A model generated the notes under the pieces. That model was not told where the DNA came from and did not search any database. It saw only the letters and a list, made by a program, of their open reading frames with translations. The position numbers and the translations under genes were made by a program. Positions 1-5,781 of a stretch of DNA of 5,806 nucleotides are shown here, one piece after another; positions within the stretch are counted from its first letter, which is position 1, and every line of letters starts with the position of its first letter. The DNA is from Bacteroidales bacterium UBA5537 (lineage in GTDB: Bacteria; Bacteroidota; Bacteroidia; Bacteroidales; Lentimicrobiaceae), in contig DINP01000114.1 in the NCBI GenBank assembly GCA_002426025.1, positions 4,193 through 9,998 on the forward strand. Reading direction: 5' to 3'.

Positions 1-610
1 CAAGCATAAAATTGTGTCTCCCGATTGCCATCTGCTTCCCGGTTTCTGTGTTCATCCGATCCTTAAGCAACAGCAGTTTTTCGTAAAAATGATTGAGGGT
101 AGGAGCATTGCTGTTTTTGTAGGCCTCTTTGCTCATATTCAGGTTGGGTTTTATATCCGGATTGTAGATTTCACGGTTTTTGTGGCCTCCATAGTTGAAA
201 GCACGGGCAATGCCAATGGCACCCAGGGCATCGAGCCGGTCTGCATCCTGAACCACATCCAGTTCGGGCGATTTAAACCGCTGTGCTTCTTTACCGCCTT
301 TGAAGGAGATATTTTCAATAATGTGCTGAACGTGAACAATAATGTCTTTTTCAATGCCAAGCGAAAGCATAAAATTACCGGCCAGGTTTGGGCCGATACT
401 TTCATCCCCATCGTGGAACTTTGAATCAGCAATATCGTGCAATAATGCACCAAGCTCAACTACCAGCAAATCAACATTTTCAATTTTTGCAATGGTAAGT
501 GATGTTTTCCAGACCCGGTAGATATGCCACCAGTCGTGTCCGCCCTCTGCTCCGGAAAGTTCCTCTTTTACAAATTGTATGGTTTTATCAATAATTTCCT
601 GATGGTTCAT
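1..610 (-). CDS. HD-domain phosphohydrolase, YedJ-like (3' end cut by window edge)
   Basis: This is a metal-dependent phosphohydrolase of the HD superfamily, most like the YedJ group, whose physiological substrate is not settled; it is expected to be cytosolic. Translation from the ATG at 610 gives 203 complete residues to the window edge. Visible HD signatures are His29 in a W-W-H-I-Y-R segment, the His58-Asp59 pair in LLHDIAD, and Asp124 in QDADRLDALGAIGIAR, a stretch typical of the family. Near the end, RMNTETGK is also family-typical and normally lies some 15-25 residues before the C-terminus, so only a short tail is missing. No signal peptide or membrane segment is seen. It starts 30 bases after the T-tract of the folE terminator, so it is probably a separate transcription unit or is served by read-through. 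Family assignment is firm; substrate is unknown. Confidence 0.9.
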   Translation of the reverse strand, partial: MNHQEIIDKTIQFVKEELSGAEGGHDWWHIYRVWKTSLTIAKIENVDLLVVELGALLHDIADSKFHDGDESIGPNLAGNFMLSLGIEKDIIVHVQHIIENISFKGGKEAQRFKSPELDVVQDADRLDALGAIGIARAFNYGGHKNREIYNPDIKPNLNMSKEAYKNSNAPTLNHFYEKLLLLKDRMNTETGKQMAIGRHNFML

Positions 611-640
611 TTATGTTGATTTTAAGGCAAGGATAAAAGT

Positions 641-688
641 AAAAACAAAAATGGCAGTAATCCGATGGATTTTTATCGAATTACTGCC
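641..688 (-). terminator. Rho-independent terminator of the pterin operon
   Basis: A 14-bp stem (arms 653-666 and 675-688) closes an 8-base loop. On the minus strand it is followed by a T-rich run (ATTTTTGTTTTT, 652 to 641). The only imperfection, positions 662/679, is a G.U wobble in minus-strand RNA but a C.A mismatch in plus-strand RNA, so the hairpin is oriented for minus-strand transcripts. It lies 21 bases past the folE stop codon and should end the upstream queD-like/folE transcript. Confidence 0.9.
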
Positions 689-709
689 TTATTCTGCATC
701 ATGAAAATA

Positions 710-1369
710 TTAATGTAACCTTGAGCCAATAAGGTGAATAAACTCAGCCCGGGTTTTGTCAACAAGAAATGCGCCGGTAAAGTCCGATGTGGTGGTAACC
801 GAATTTTGTTTCTGAATCCCACGCATACTCATACACATGTGCTGGGCTTCAATAACTACAGCTACTCCCAAAGGTTTTAAGGTGTTCTGAATGCATTCTT
901 TAATCTGGGTAGTAAGACGTTCCTGAACCTGCAGGCGGCGCGCAAATGCATCCACAACGCGTGGAATCTTACTTAGCCCAACAATGTGCCCATTGGGAAT
1001 ATATGCTACATGCGCCCTGCCAAAAAACGGGATCATGTGGTGCTCGCACATAGAGTAAACTTCAATGTCTTTAACCAAAACCATTTGTTTGTAGTCTTCC
1101 TTAAACATGGCCGATTTCAGAATATTCTCAGGCTTTAGATCGTAACCATGGGTAAGAAACTGCATCGCTTTGGCAACGCGCTCCGGAGTTTTCTCAAGTC
1201 CTTCTCGGTTGGGGTCTTCACCTATCAGTTTCAAAATCTCACGATAGTGGGTGCTGAGTTTCTTTATGGTCTTTACATTGTATAAATCCCTTTTTTGATA
1301 CCCATCCTGTATTTCATAATCATCCATCATGTTTTCGATGATCATATCTTTTACTATTTCGCTGCTCAT
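710..1369 (-). CDS. folE: GTP cyclohydrolase I
   Basis: This homodecameric cytosolic enzyme (five subunits per ring) converts GTP to 7,8-dihydroneopterin triphosphate and formate, the entry step to folate, biopterin and queuosine. The 219 residues match the usual length (E. coli 222). The zinc ligands are all present: Cys108 and His111 in [11 protein letters not shown], and Cys179 in QHMCMSMRG. Other active-site positions sit at a constant offset of -2 from E. coli numbering: His110, Ser133-Lys134 in GLSKIPR, Gln149-Glu150 in LQVQERLT, His177 and Arg183. The conserved [12 protein letters not shown] segment is at 57-68. The start is an ATG with AGAGAG a few bases upstream, a weak ribosome-binding sequence. 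It begins 12 bases after the stop of the pterin synthase gene, so the two are almost certainly co-transcribed, and a strong hairpin terminator follows. The zinc-type (FolE, not FolE2) assignment is secure. Confidence 0.98.
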   Translation of the reverse strand: MSSEIVKDMIIENMMDDYEIQDGYQKRDLYNVKTIKKLSTHYREILKLIGEDPNREGLEKTPERVAKAMQFLTHGYDLKPENILKSAMFKEDYKQMVLVKDIEVYSMCEHHMIPFFGRAHVAYIPNGHIVGLSKIPRVVDAFARRLQVQERLTTQIKECIQNTLKPLGVAVVIEAQHMCMSMRGIQKQNSVTTTSDFTGAFLVDKTRAEFIHLIGSRLH

Positions 1370-1381
1370 GTCTCTCTGTTT

Positions 1382-1795
1382 TTAGTTTCCGTAGTATTCT
1401 ACAAAGTTTCTTTCTGTTTCAAAAAGTTTTACGCAGTGGAGCTGTGCCCCTGCATCATTGACAGGTTTTTCCAATTGTTCCCATATTGCGATCGCCAGGT
1501 TTTCTGATGAAGCCAGCCGCCCGGCCATAAAATCAACTTCGACATTTACATTTTTATGGTCAAGCTTGTCAACAACCAGTTTGTTGATGATACGGCTCAA
1601 TTCCTTCAGGTTAATCAGAAAACCTGTTTCCGGATCAACTTTCCCCTTCACGGTTACAAACAGCTCATAATTATGACCATGCCAGTTTGGATTCGAACAT
1701 TTTCCAAAGACTTCCAGGTTTTTCTCGTCGCTGTAATCAGCCCTGAATAACCTGTGTGCTGCATTGAAATGTTCTTTCCGGGTAATGTAAATCAT
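1382..1795 (-). CDS. queD: 6-pyruvoyl-tetrahydropterin / 6-carboxytetrahydropterin synthase family protein (biopterin-type Cx5HGH motif)
   Basis: This T-fold enzyme acts on dihydroneopterin triphosphate, the product of the adjacent folE. Taking the ATG at 1795 gives 137 residues, normal for the family. Zinc ligands are His14 (HFNAAH), His39 and His41 (WHGHNY). The catalytic set is Cys33, Asp79-His80 (KLDHKN) and Glu126 (FETERN), matching rat PTPS Cys42, Asp88-His89 and Glu133. Cys33 and the HGH are separated by five residues (C-SNPNW-HGH), the spacing of eukaryotic biopterin-type PTPS, whereas classical QueD has three. The following TVKGKVDPETGFLINL also reads like eukaryotic PTPS. The symbol queD reflects how such genes are usually named; the product may instead be 6-pyruvoyl-tetrahydropterin. 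A TTG at 1816 could add seven residues but lies inside a promoter box, so I reject it. It leads a two-gene operon with folE. Confidence 0.93.
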   Translation of the reverse strand: MIYITRKEHFNAAHRLFRADYSDEKNLEVFGKCSNPNWHGHNYELFVTVKGKVDPETGFLINLKELSRIINKLVVDKLDHKNVNVEVDFMAGRLASSENLAIAIWEQLEKPVNDAGAQLHCVKLFETERNFVEYYGN

Positions 1796-1813
1796 ATTGT
1801 CAGAATTAGAAAT

Positions 1814-1821
1814 CAAATTTA
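1814..1821 (-). promoter_or_regulatory. Bacteroidota -7 promoter element before the pterin operon
   Basis: Read on the minus strand, the sequence is TAAATTTG, a perfect match to the Bacteroidota -7 consensus TAnnTTTG. It ends 18 bases before the ATG at 1795, which implies a short 5' leader of roughly 10-15 bases. No clear TTG-type -33 element is present at the usual distance (the region around 1841-1850 reads TGGAATACAG), so the promoter may be weak or activator-dependent. Confidence 0.6.
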
Positions 1822-1864
1822 ATCTTTATTAACGAGAATGCTGTATTCCACGGATTGTTTTTGT

Positions 1865-1896
1865 TTGTTTAATGATTTGATTGATATATTAAACAA
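1865..1896. repeat. 9-bp perfect inverted repeat upstream of the pterin operon promoter
   Basis: TTGTTTAAT (1865-1873) and ATTAAACAA (1888-1896) are exact reverse complements separated by 14 bases. The centre lies about 63 bases upstream of the -7 box of the pterin operon, a position compatible with an activator or repressor site. On the minus strand the right arm is followed by ACAAAAACAATCC rather than a T-run, so it does not look like an intrinsic terminator for the atp accessory operon. The arms are AT-rich and the match could be fortuitous. Confidence 0.4.
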
Positions 1897-2027
1897 GGTA
1901 GTTGGTTAATTGTTTCTGAGGATGATGTTTTATGCGCAAGTAAATAGATACTCCAATGGGTTTTTTGACCATGAGTAGCTGGATAAACCTATAAGTGAAT
2001 GAAATGCAAAGAATTAGAAACCCGTTT

Positions 2028-2408
2028 TTACTCTGTTTTTTTTCTGAGAAAGAAACTAACTTCAAATGTGGTAAATATTACGTAAAGCAGAAAGAAGCTG
2101 AGGATAAAGTTAACCGCATCTGCCCTGTTGGTAAAAGCATATACCGCAATAATCACCAGGTAGAGTAATAATCGGATAATTGAATTGGCCATAAATGCGG
2201 TAACAAATCCCGAGGGCGATCCCTCCATCTTTTTCTGAAGAAAATAATAGGAAAGCAGGGTTGCTGCAGTGAAAAATATAAGCAAATAGGGCAGGGTAGG
2301 GCTGATAAAGGCAGGAGGAATCAGAAACATCAGGCCAACAATCAGTAGTCCGGTGATGGTTGCAAGAATAAGCAGTTGTTTGGTAAATATCCTTAACTTA
2401 TGATTCAT
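2028..2408 (-). CDS. AtpI-like four-helix membrane protein (F1Fo ATP synthase accessory)
   Basis: This 126-residue inner-membrane protein has four predicted transmembrane helices at about 11-30, 39-57, 74-92 and 99-120, with short loops and a basic C-terminal tail (FLRKKTE). Arg79 lies within the third helix and Glu116 near the end of the fourth; buried charges of this sort are seen in AtpI-like proteins. Proteins of this size and topology sit between atpZ and atpB in Bacteroidota, where AtpI-type proteins are thought to help c-ring assembly or magnesium supply. Its ATG overlaps the stop codon of the upstream atpZ-like gene in an ATGA arrangement, so translation is probably coupled. The sequence is too divergent for me to call AtpI by motif alone; the assignment leans on topology and on the neighbour. 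No atpB follows, which is unusual. Confidence 0.72.
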   Translation of the reverse strand: MNHKLRIFTKQLLILATITGLLIVGLMFLIPPAFISPTLPYLLIFFTAATLLSYYFLQKKMEGSPSGFVTAFMANSIIRLLLYLVIIAVYAFTNRADAVNFILSFFLLYVIFTTFEVSFFLRKKTE

Positions 2409-2641
2409 TTGTTATCTGTATTACTTATTTCTTTAATCATCAGCCAGATGGCTCCGGCAACAGCTGCAAGGGAAAGCAGAATGGTGAAAACCGGAATCCT
2501 TATCTGCAGATAATGGTCAATCAGGTATCCGCCATAAGCACCTGCTGCAATCAGCACACCCATCTGAATAGCCATAGCAGAATACCTGGCATACGAAGCC
2601 ATGGGGTTTCGGCCGGGCTTATTCGCTTTTCTCTTCGGCAT
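2405..2641 (-). CDS. atpZ: AtpZ/AtpI family two-helix membrane protein
   Basis: This small inner-membrane protein of the ATPase gene 1 family is encoded next to F1Fo ATP synthase genes and linked to Fo assembly or divalent cation handling. From the ATG at 2641 it has 78 residues: a basic N-terminus (MPKRKANKPGRNP), the family-typical SYARYSAMAIQMG segment starting the first helix (about 18-37), a glycine-rich turn with an acidic residue (GAYGGYLIDHYL), then IPVFTILLSLAAVAGAIWLMI as the second helix (about 47-67) and a short polar tail. An upstream in-frame ATG at 2749 would give 114 residues but lies deep inside the bactofilin gene and adds sequence foreign to the family. A later ATG at 2602 would avoid the bactofilin overlap but loses the basic N-terminus usual in homologues. 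The chosen start overlaps bactofilin by 23 bases; the stop overlaps the next start (ATGA). Confidence 0.85.
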   Translation of the reverse strand: MPKRKANKPGRNPMASYARYSAMAIQMGVLIAAGAYGGYLIDHYLQIRIPVFTILLSLAAVAGAIWLMIKEISNTDNK

Positions 2642-3011
2642 AGGCTGGCTGCGATTCAACAGCCGGTGTATTGTCCATCCGGCAGGTTCCGCTAAACCTT
2701 GCACCGGGTTCAATAGCGAGCTTGCTGGTAAATATTTCGCCTTTAACAACAGCGCTGGCTTTGAATGAAAGCAACTCCTTTACCTGTATGGTTCCGTTTA
2801 CCATGCCTTCGATATCAGCATTAATGCATTTGATATCACCTTCAACCGAGCCGGTTGATCCAAGTATTACCTTGCCACCAGCTACAACAGTGCCGGTAAG
2901 GGTACCGTCAATGCGGATGTTGCCGTTCGACTGAATGTCGCCGGTAATAAATGTACCCGATTGAATCAGGTTAGCTGATGAAGGGGTTTCGGGTAAGTTA
3001 TTTTTTGCCAT
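2619..3011 (-). CDS. Bactofilin (polymer-forming cytoskeletal protein)
   Basis: Bactofilins polymerise without nucleotide into membrane-associated filaments that organise cell-shape, wall or envelope machinery. The 130 residues show the standard layout: a short unstructured N-terminus (1-13), a right-handed beta-helix core at about 14-112, and a polar acidic tail (113-130). The core opens with NLIQSGTFITGDIQSNG and repeats hydrophobic-x-hydrophobic-x-G rungs: IRIDGTLTGTV, VEGDI, IEGMVNGTI, VVKGEIF, ARFSGTC. In other bactofilins the short N-terminal segment mediates membrane binding; no transmembrane helix is seen here. The ATG at 3011 lies 35 bases after the stop of the PorW/SprE-like gene. 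The last 23 bases double as the start of the atpZ-like gene, so the C-terminal tail is constrained by the overlapping frame. Family assignment is firm; the cellular role is not determined by sequence. Confidence 0.94.
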   Translation of the reverse strand: MAKNNLPETPSSANLIQSGTFITGDIQSNGNIRIDGTLTGTVVAGGKVILGSTGSVEGDIKCINADIEGMVNGTIQVKELLSFKASAVVKGEIFTSKLAIEPGARFSGTCRMDNTPAVESQPAYAEEKSE

Positions 3012-3046
3012 ATTATTGCTTTGGTGATTTTATCCAGGTTAAAATT

Positions 3047-5755
3047 CTATTTGTCTTTGAGATAATTTTTCTGGAAAAACTGCATGTAAGCCTTAGTATT
3101 CTTCTCTTTGAAAAACAAGGGATAGTTTTCGGCCGAAATCAGGAACTGATCGAAAGTGCCTTCGCGCATACCCGAAAAAATGTAGTTATCTTCCTTTATC
3201 CCGTTGAAGTAGCGCATTGCCTTGTCAATTTCAGTAAAGCTGCTCACCGTTATCATTTGGCGGTTGTTATCCAGAAGCACACTGTTTACCTGTAGATTCT
3301 CTGTGCTGTAGTACTTGGTGTTGAAGTCAGTAATACGAACCTTGGTTCCATAAACATTAACTGCGGTTCCATCTACTATCAGCGCGTAGAAATGGGTAAC
3401 CCCCGGTTTGAAAGTGTACATCGAAAAATCAAGCGGTTTACCGGCAGCAAGGGTAGAATCACCTTTTGCACCTTTGGTAATATCCTTTTCACCAACTTCT
3501 TTTCCTAGTAGTTTGCGGGCATAGCCTACCACATCGCTTGATGGGTAGCGCTCAATAAGCTGAGCCAACTCAACCTTCATAGTGTCGAGGCTTTCGGTTT
3601 TACCCCTCGAAACCGCTTTTATGTAAGCAAACCTTGGCATCAGATTTTCATCCTTGTATTTCGACAGGGCATCTTTGCTGTAGATTATTGCAGTTCTGTA
3701 TTGTCCCCTTTCAAAAGCAAGGTAGGTTTCTTCATAAAGTGTTTTTACCCTGTTACGGGCAGCTTCAAGCTCAAGATTATAGTTGGGATTGATCAGAATT
3801 TTGGCATAATCACTATCGGGATAACCTGAAATAATCATGTTCTTGTATCGGTTCATATTCGTTGAATCGCCCGATTCACGGTAAGCCCTGTATAAATGAT
3901 AGCCAGCCTGCAATGCATTGGTGTCAGCAGGAAACCGATTGAGCAGAGTGGTAAATGTTTCAATAGCCTTGGGCTTGTCGAACAATTCCTCGAGAAAAAT
4001 AATTCCGGCATTAAACAGCCCATCGGCAATCATAATATTGCTTTTTTCAACTTTCTCGGGTGTCATCGGCAGATTCTTCAGATATGCGTCTCTGGTTCTT
4101 AGGTTGTTATTTCCTTTTTCCCCACTTGCCCCTTTGGGCCCGCCACCTGTGGTATCGGCCGGGCTCTCTGTTTCATCAGCCATCAGGTCGGTCATCACCT
4201 CGCGCTTGTTGCTCAGCCTCCAGTTATCTTCGAGCCTGCGCCTTCCCCACTTGCGCACAAATTCAGAAAAGCCCATACTCACTGCTGATGGATTATAAAA
4301 ATACCATCCCCCTCCACCAATGGTCGAGGTTCCGTCACGCTGATCAACTATCTGCCTGCCCTGAAGTCCGATACCAGCCATATCGGCCATTTTTTGCTCT
4401 TCTTCTTTTTTTCGTGCTTCCTCTTCTTTGCGAAGGTATTCCGCAATGGCGTCGTCAATTATCTTATTTCTTTCACTTTCGGGCAAGCCTGCAAGGTGCT
4501 GTAAACTATCCTGAACATGCACCGTTTTCAGGAATCCCACAAGACGGGTCAGAATATCTGTTTTTGCATAAATGTTATCATAATCAGGGAAATCCTTGGG
4601 CAGAAACATCATCGTACTGTCGTAATAAGCCTGAGCCTGTCCATAATCAGGACTTTTAAAATAAATGTCGGCAAGCCTGAGGGCCGAAATTGATTTCTGA
4701 TAATCGTTGGTAACACTGGTAGCTACAGATTTGCGCAGGTAGCTTACCCCGAGGGTATCGTTTTTATCTTTAAAAGCAATATCAGCAAGAGCATAATATA
4801 TCTGATCGCGGAAATCCTTGTTTTTCGCATCTTTTAGCATCTTTTCAAGCTCCTTCACAATCATTCGCTTATCGCTGCTGTTTGCATTGTAAACCCTTGC
4901 AAGGTTAATGCGGGCGTTAAAAGCCATTTCGAAAGATGCTGATCCTTTGATCACTTTAGTGTAATATTCGCCGGCTTCCGAATCCCTTTTTTCGCGCTGG
5001 TTAATCTGGCCAAGGATAAAATAGAGCCTTGTGCGGAGTTTTCCATTTGAATTGAGTGGAATGGCCTTCTTGAGTGCTTCTTTTGCTTCTTTGTACTTGC
5101 CCTGTTCAATATACATATCGGCGTAAGCAAGCGGAAGGTCTTTTCTTACAATCCAGGGCAACTGCAATTCGTGTTTTTCAGAGGTAATCAGTGCATACAT
5201 CCCTGTGGCCCTGTCGTATTGTTTCAGTTGCTTGTAGCAGCGGCCTATCCACAATTGTGCTTCTGATTTAACCGGGTCATTGCTGTAATTCTTGATAACA
5301 TGCTCGAAAGCGCGACGGGCAGCATTATAGTCCTGTTTGTAAAAATTGGCTTTACCAATAAGCATATAGCTGTGAATAACCCACTTAACATGCTCCACCT
5401 TGTTATAATACATCGAGTGCTTCAGAATCACTTTCGACGCTTTTTCAATGGCTCTGTCCATATTCGGGTTAATGGCCTGTGCATTGCTTTGGGTGCCATA
5501 ATTGTAAACCGGCAGCACTGAAGTGTAATTTTCGCGGGCGCTCTTTTTCAGTTCCGAAATGCCCTCTTTCAGGCTTTCGTTGCCGTTCCAGTAAGCATTA
5601 TAGTGAGCCGTAATATTGTGGTAAGCCCTGCGGGTAAAGGTATTTTTCTTGGTTGAGCAGGCTGGCGCGAAAAAAAGCACCGCAAGGAGCCAAAGAAAAG
5701 AGGTACGATGGGTTAAAAATTTTGTATTCAAGGATATGCCGGTTAACAGTTTCAC
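3047..5755 (-). CDS. porW: PorW/SprE-type TPR lipoprotein, type IX secretion and gliding motility
   Basis: PorW (Porphyromonas) and SprE (Flavobacterium) are lipoproteins needed for type IX secretion, and SprE also for gliding. From the GTG at 5755 the protein has 902 residues. The signal peptide has a core of LWLLAVLFF and a lipobox ending APAC, with Cys33 lipidated; the following STKKN lacks an acidic surface-export signal, which suggests a periplasm-facing outer-membrane anchor. Next come the family-typical YHNITAHYNAYWNGNESLKEG, TPR repeats (about 90-385), a charged helix of Glu/Lys/Arg (about 438-456), a conserved GGGGWYFYNPSAVSMG block with a downstream RKWGRRRLEDNWRLSNK (from about 478), a Gly-rich linker (about 533), a second TPR array (about 564-745), and a C-terminal beta-rich domain (about 785-902). 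No ATG start exists: GTG 5755 and TTG 5731 (25-residue signal peptide) are the candidates. TTG 5776 lies in a promoter box. The frame stays open to the window edge, so an upstream start outside the window is not excluded. Confidence 0.88.
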   Translation of the reverse strand: MKLLTGISLNTKFLTHRTSFLWLLAVLFFAPACSTKKNTFTRRAYHNITAHYNAYWNGNESLKEGISELKKSARENYTSVLPVYNYGTQSNAQAINPNMDRAIEKASKVILKHSMYYNKVEHVKWVIHSYMLIGKANFYKQDYNAARRAFEHVIKNYSNDPVKSEAQLWIGRCYKQLKQYDRATGMYALITSEKHELQLPWIVRKDLPLAYADMYIEQGKYKEAKEALKKAIPLNSNGKLRTRLYFILGQINQREKRDSEAGEYYTKVIKGSASFEMAFNARINLARVYNANSSDKRMIVKELEKMLKDAKNKDFRDQIYYALADIAFKDKNDTLGVSYLRKSVATSVTNDYQKSISALRLADIYFKSPDYGQAQAYYDSTMMFLPKDFPDYDNIYAKTDILTRLVGFLKTVHVQDSLQHLAGLPESERNKIIDDAIAEYLRKEEEARKKEEEQKMADMAGIGLQGRQIVDQRDGTSTIGGGGWYFYNPSAVSMGFSEFVRKWGRRRLEDNWRLSNKREVMTDLMADETESPADTTGGGPKGASGEKGNNNLRTRDAYLKNLPMTPEKVEKSNIMIADGLFNAGIIFLEELFDKPKAIETFTTLLNRFPADTNALQAGYHLYRAYRESGDSTNMNRYKNMIISGYPDSDYAKILINPNYNLELEAARNRVKTLYEETYLAFERGQYRTAIIYSKDALSKYKDENLMPRFAYIKAVSRGKTESLDTMKVELAQLIERYPSSDVVGYARKLLGKEVGEKDITKGAKGDSTLAAGKPLDFSMYTFKPGVTHFYALIVDGTAVNVYGTKVRITDFNTKYYSTENLQVNSVLLDNNRQMITVSSFTEIDKAMRYFNGIKEDNYIFSGMREGTFDQFLISAENYPLFFKEKNTKAYMQFFQKNYLKDK

Positions 5756-5773
5756 TAAATAACTGATTATTTG

Positions 5774-5781
5774 CAAAAATA
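5774..5781 (-). promoter_or_regulatory. Bacteroidota -7 promoter element before porW
   Basis: The minus-strand sequence is TATTTTTG, an exact match to TAnnTTTG, set in AT-rich DNA (AAAAAAATAAAATATTTTTG). Transcription would begin near 5767-5769, giving a leader of about 12 bases to GTG 5755 or about 37 bases to TTG 5731. The -33 region would fall at the window edge (about 5801-5806), where no TTG is visible, so only half of the promoter can be assessed. Confidence 0.5.

Noticed and set aside
14..424. Plus-strand open frame of 136 codons
   Set aside because: It is antisense to the HD phosphohydrolase gene, whose minus-strand frame has clear family motifs; the plus-strand product shows no recognisable domain.
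1889..1972. 27-codon minus-strand open frame in the gap after the AtpI-like gene (begins MVKKPIGVS)
   Set aside because: It is short, has no ribosome-binding sequence or resemblance to AtpB or any family I know, and its stop codon falls inside the inverted repeat. It is most likely chance in AT-rich DNA.
1955..2027. Possible terminator from GGGTTT and AAACCC segments after the AtpI-like gene
   Set aside because: The six-base arms are separated by about 55 bases and no stable stem with a following T-run is formed.
1796..2027. preQ1-type riboswitch before the queD-like gene
   Set aside because: The predicted leader is only 10-15 bases, and I see no compact GC hairpin with an A-rich tail near the start codon.
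2642..2749. 36-residue N-terminal extension of the AtpZ-like protein
   Set aside because: It would overlap the bactofilin core by more than 100 bases and adds sequence unlike the AtpZ family; the ATG at 2641 fits better.
4060..4659. Plus-strand open frame of 199 codons
   Set aside because: It lies wholly antisense to the central part of porW; its Cys/Ser/Arg-rich, low-sense translation is typical of a shadow frame.
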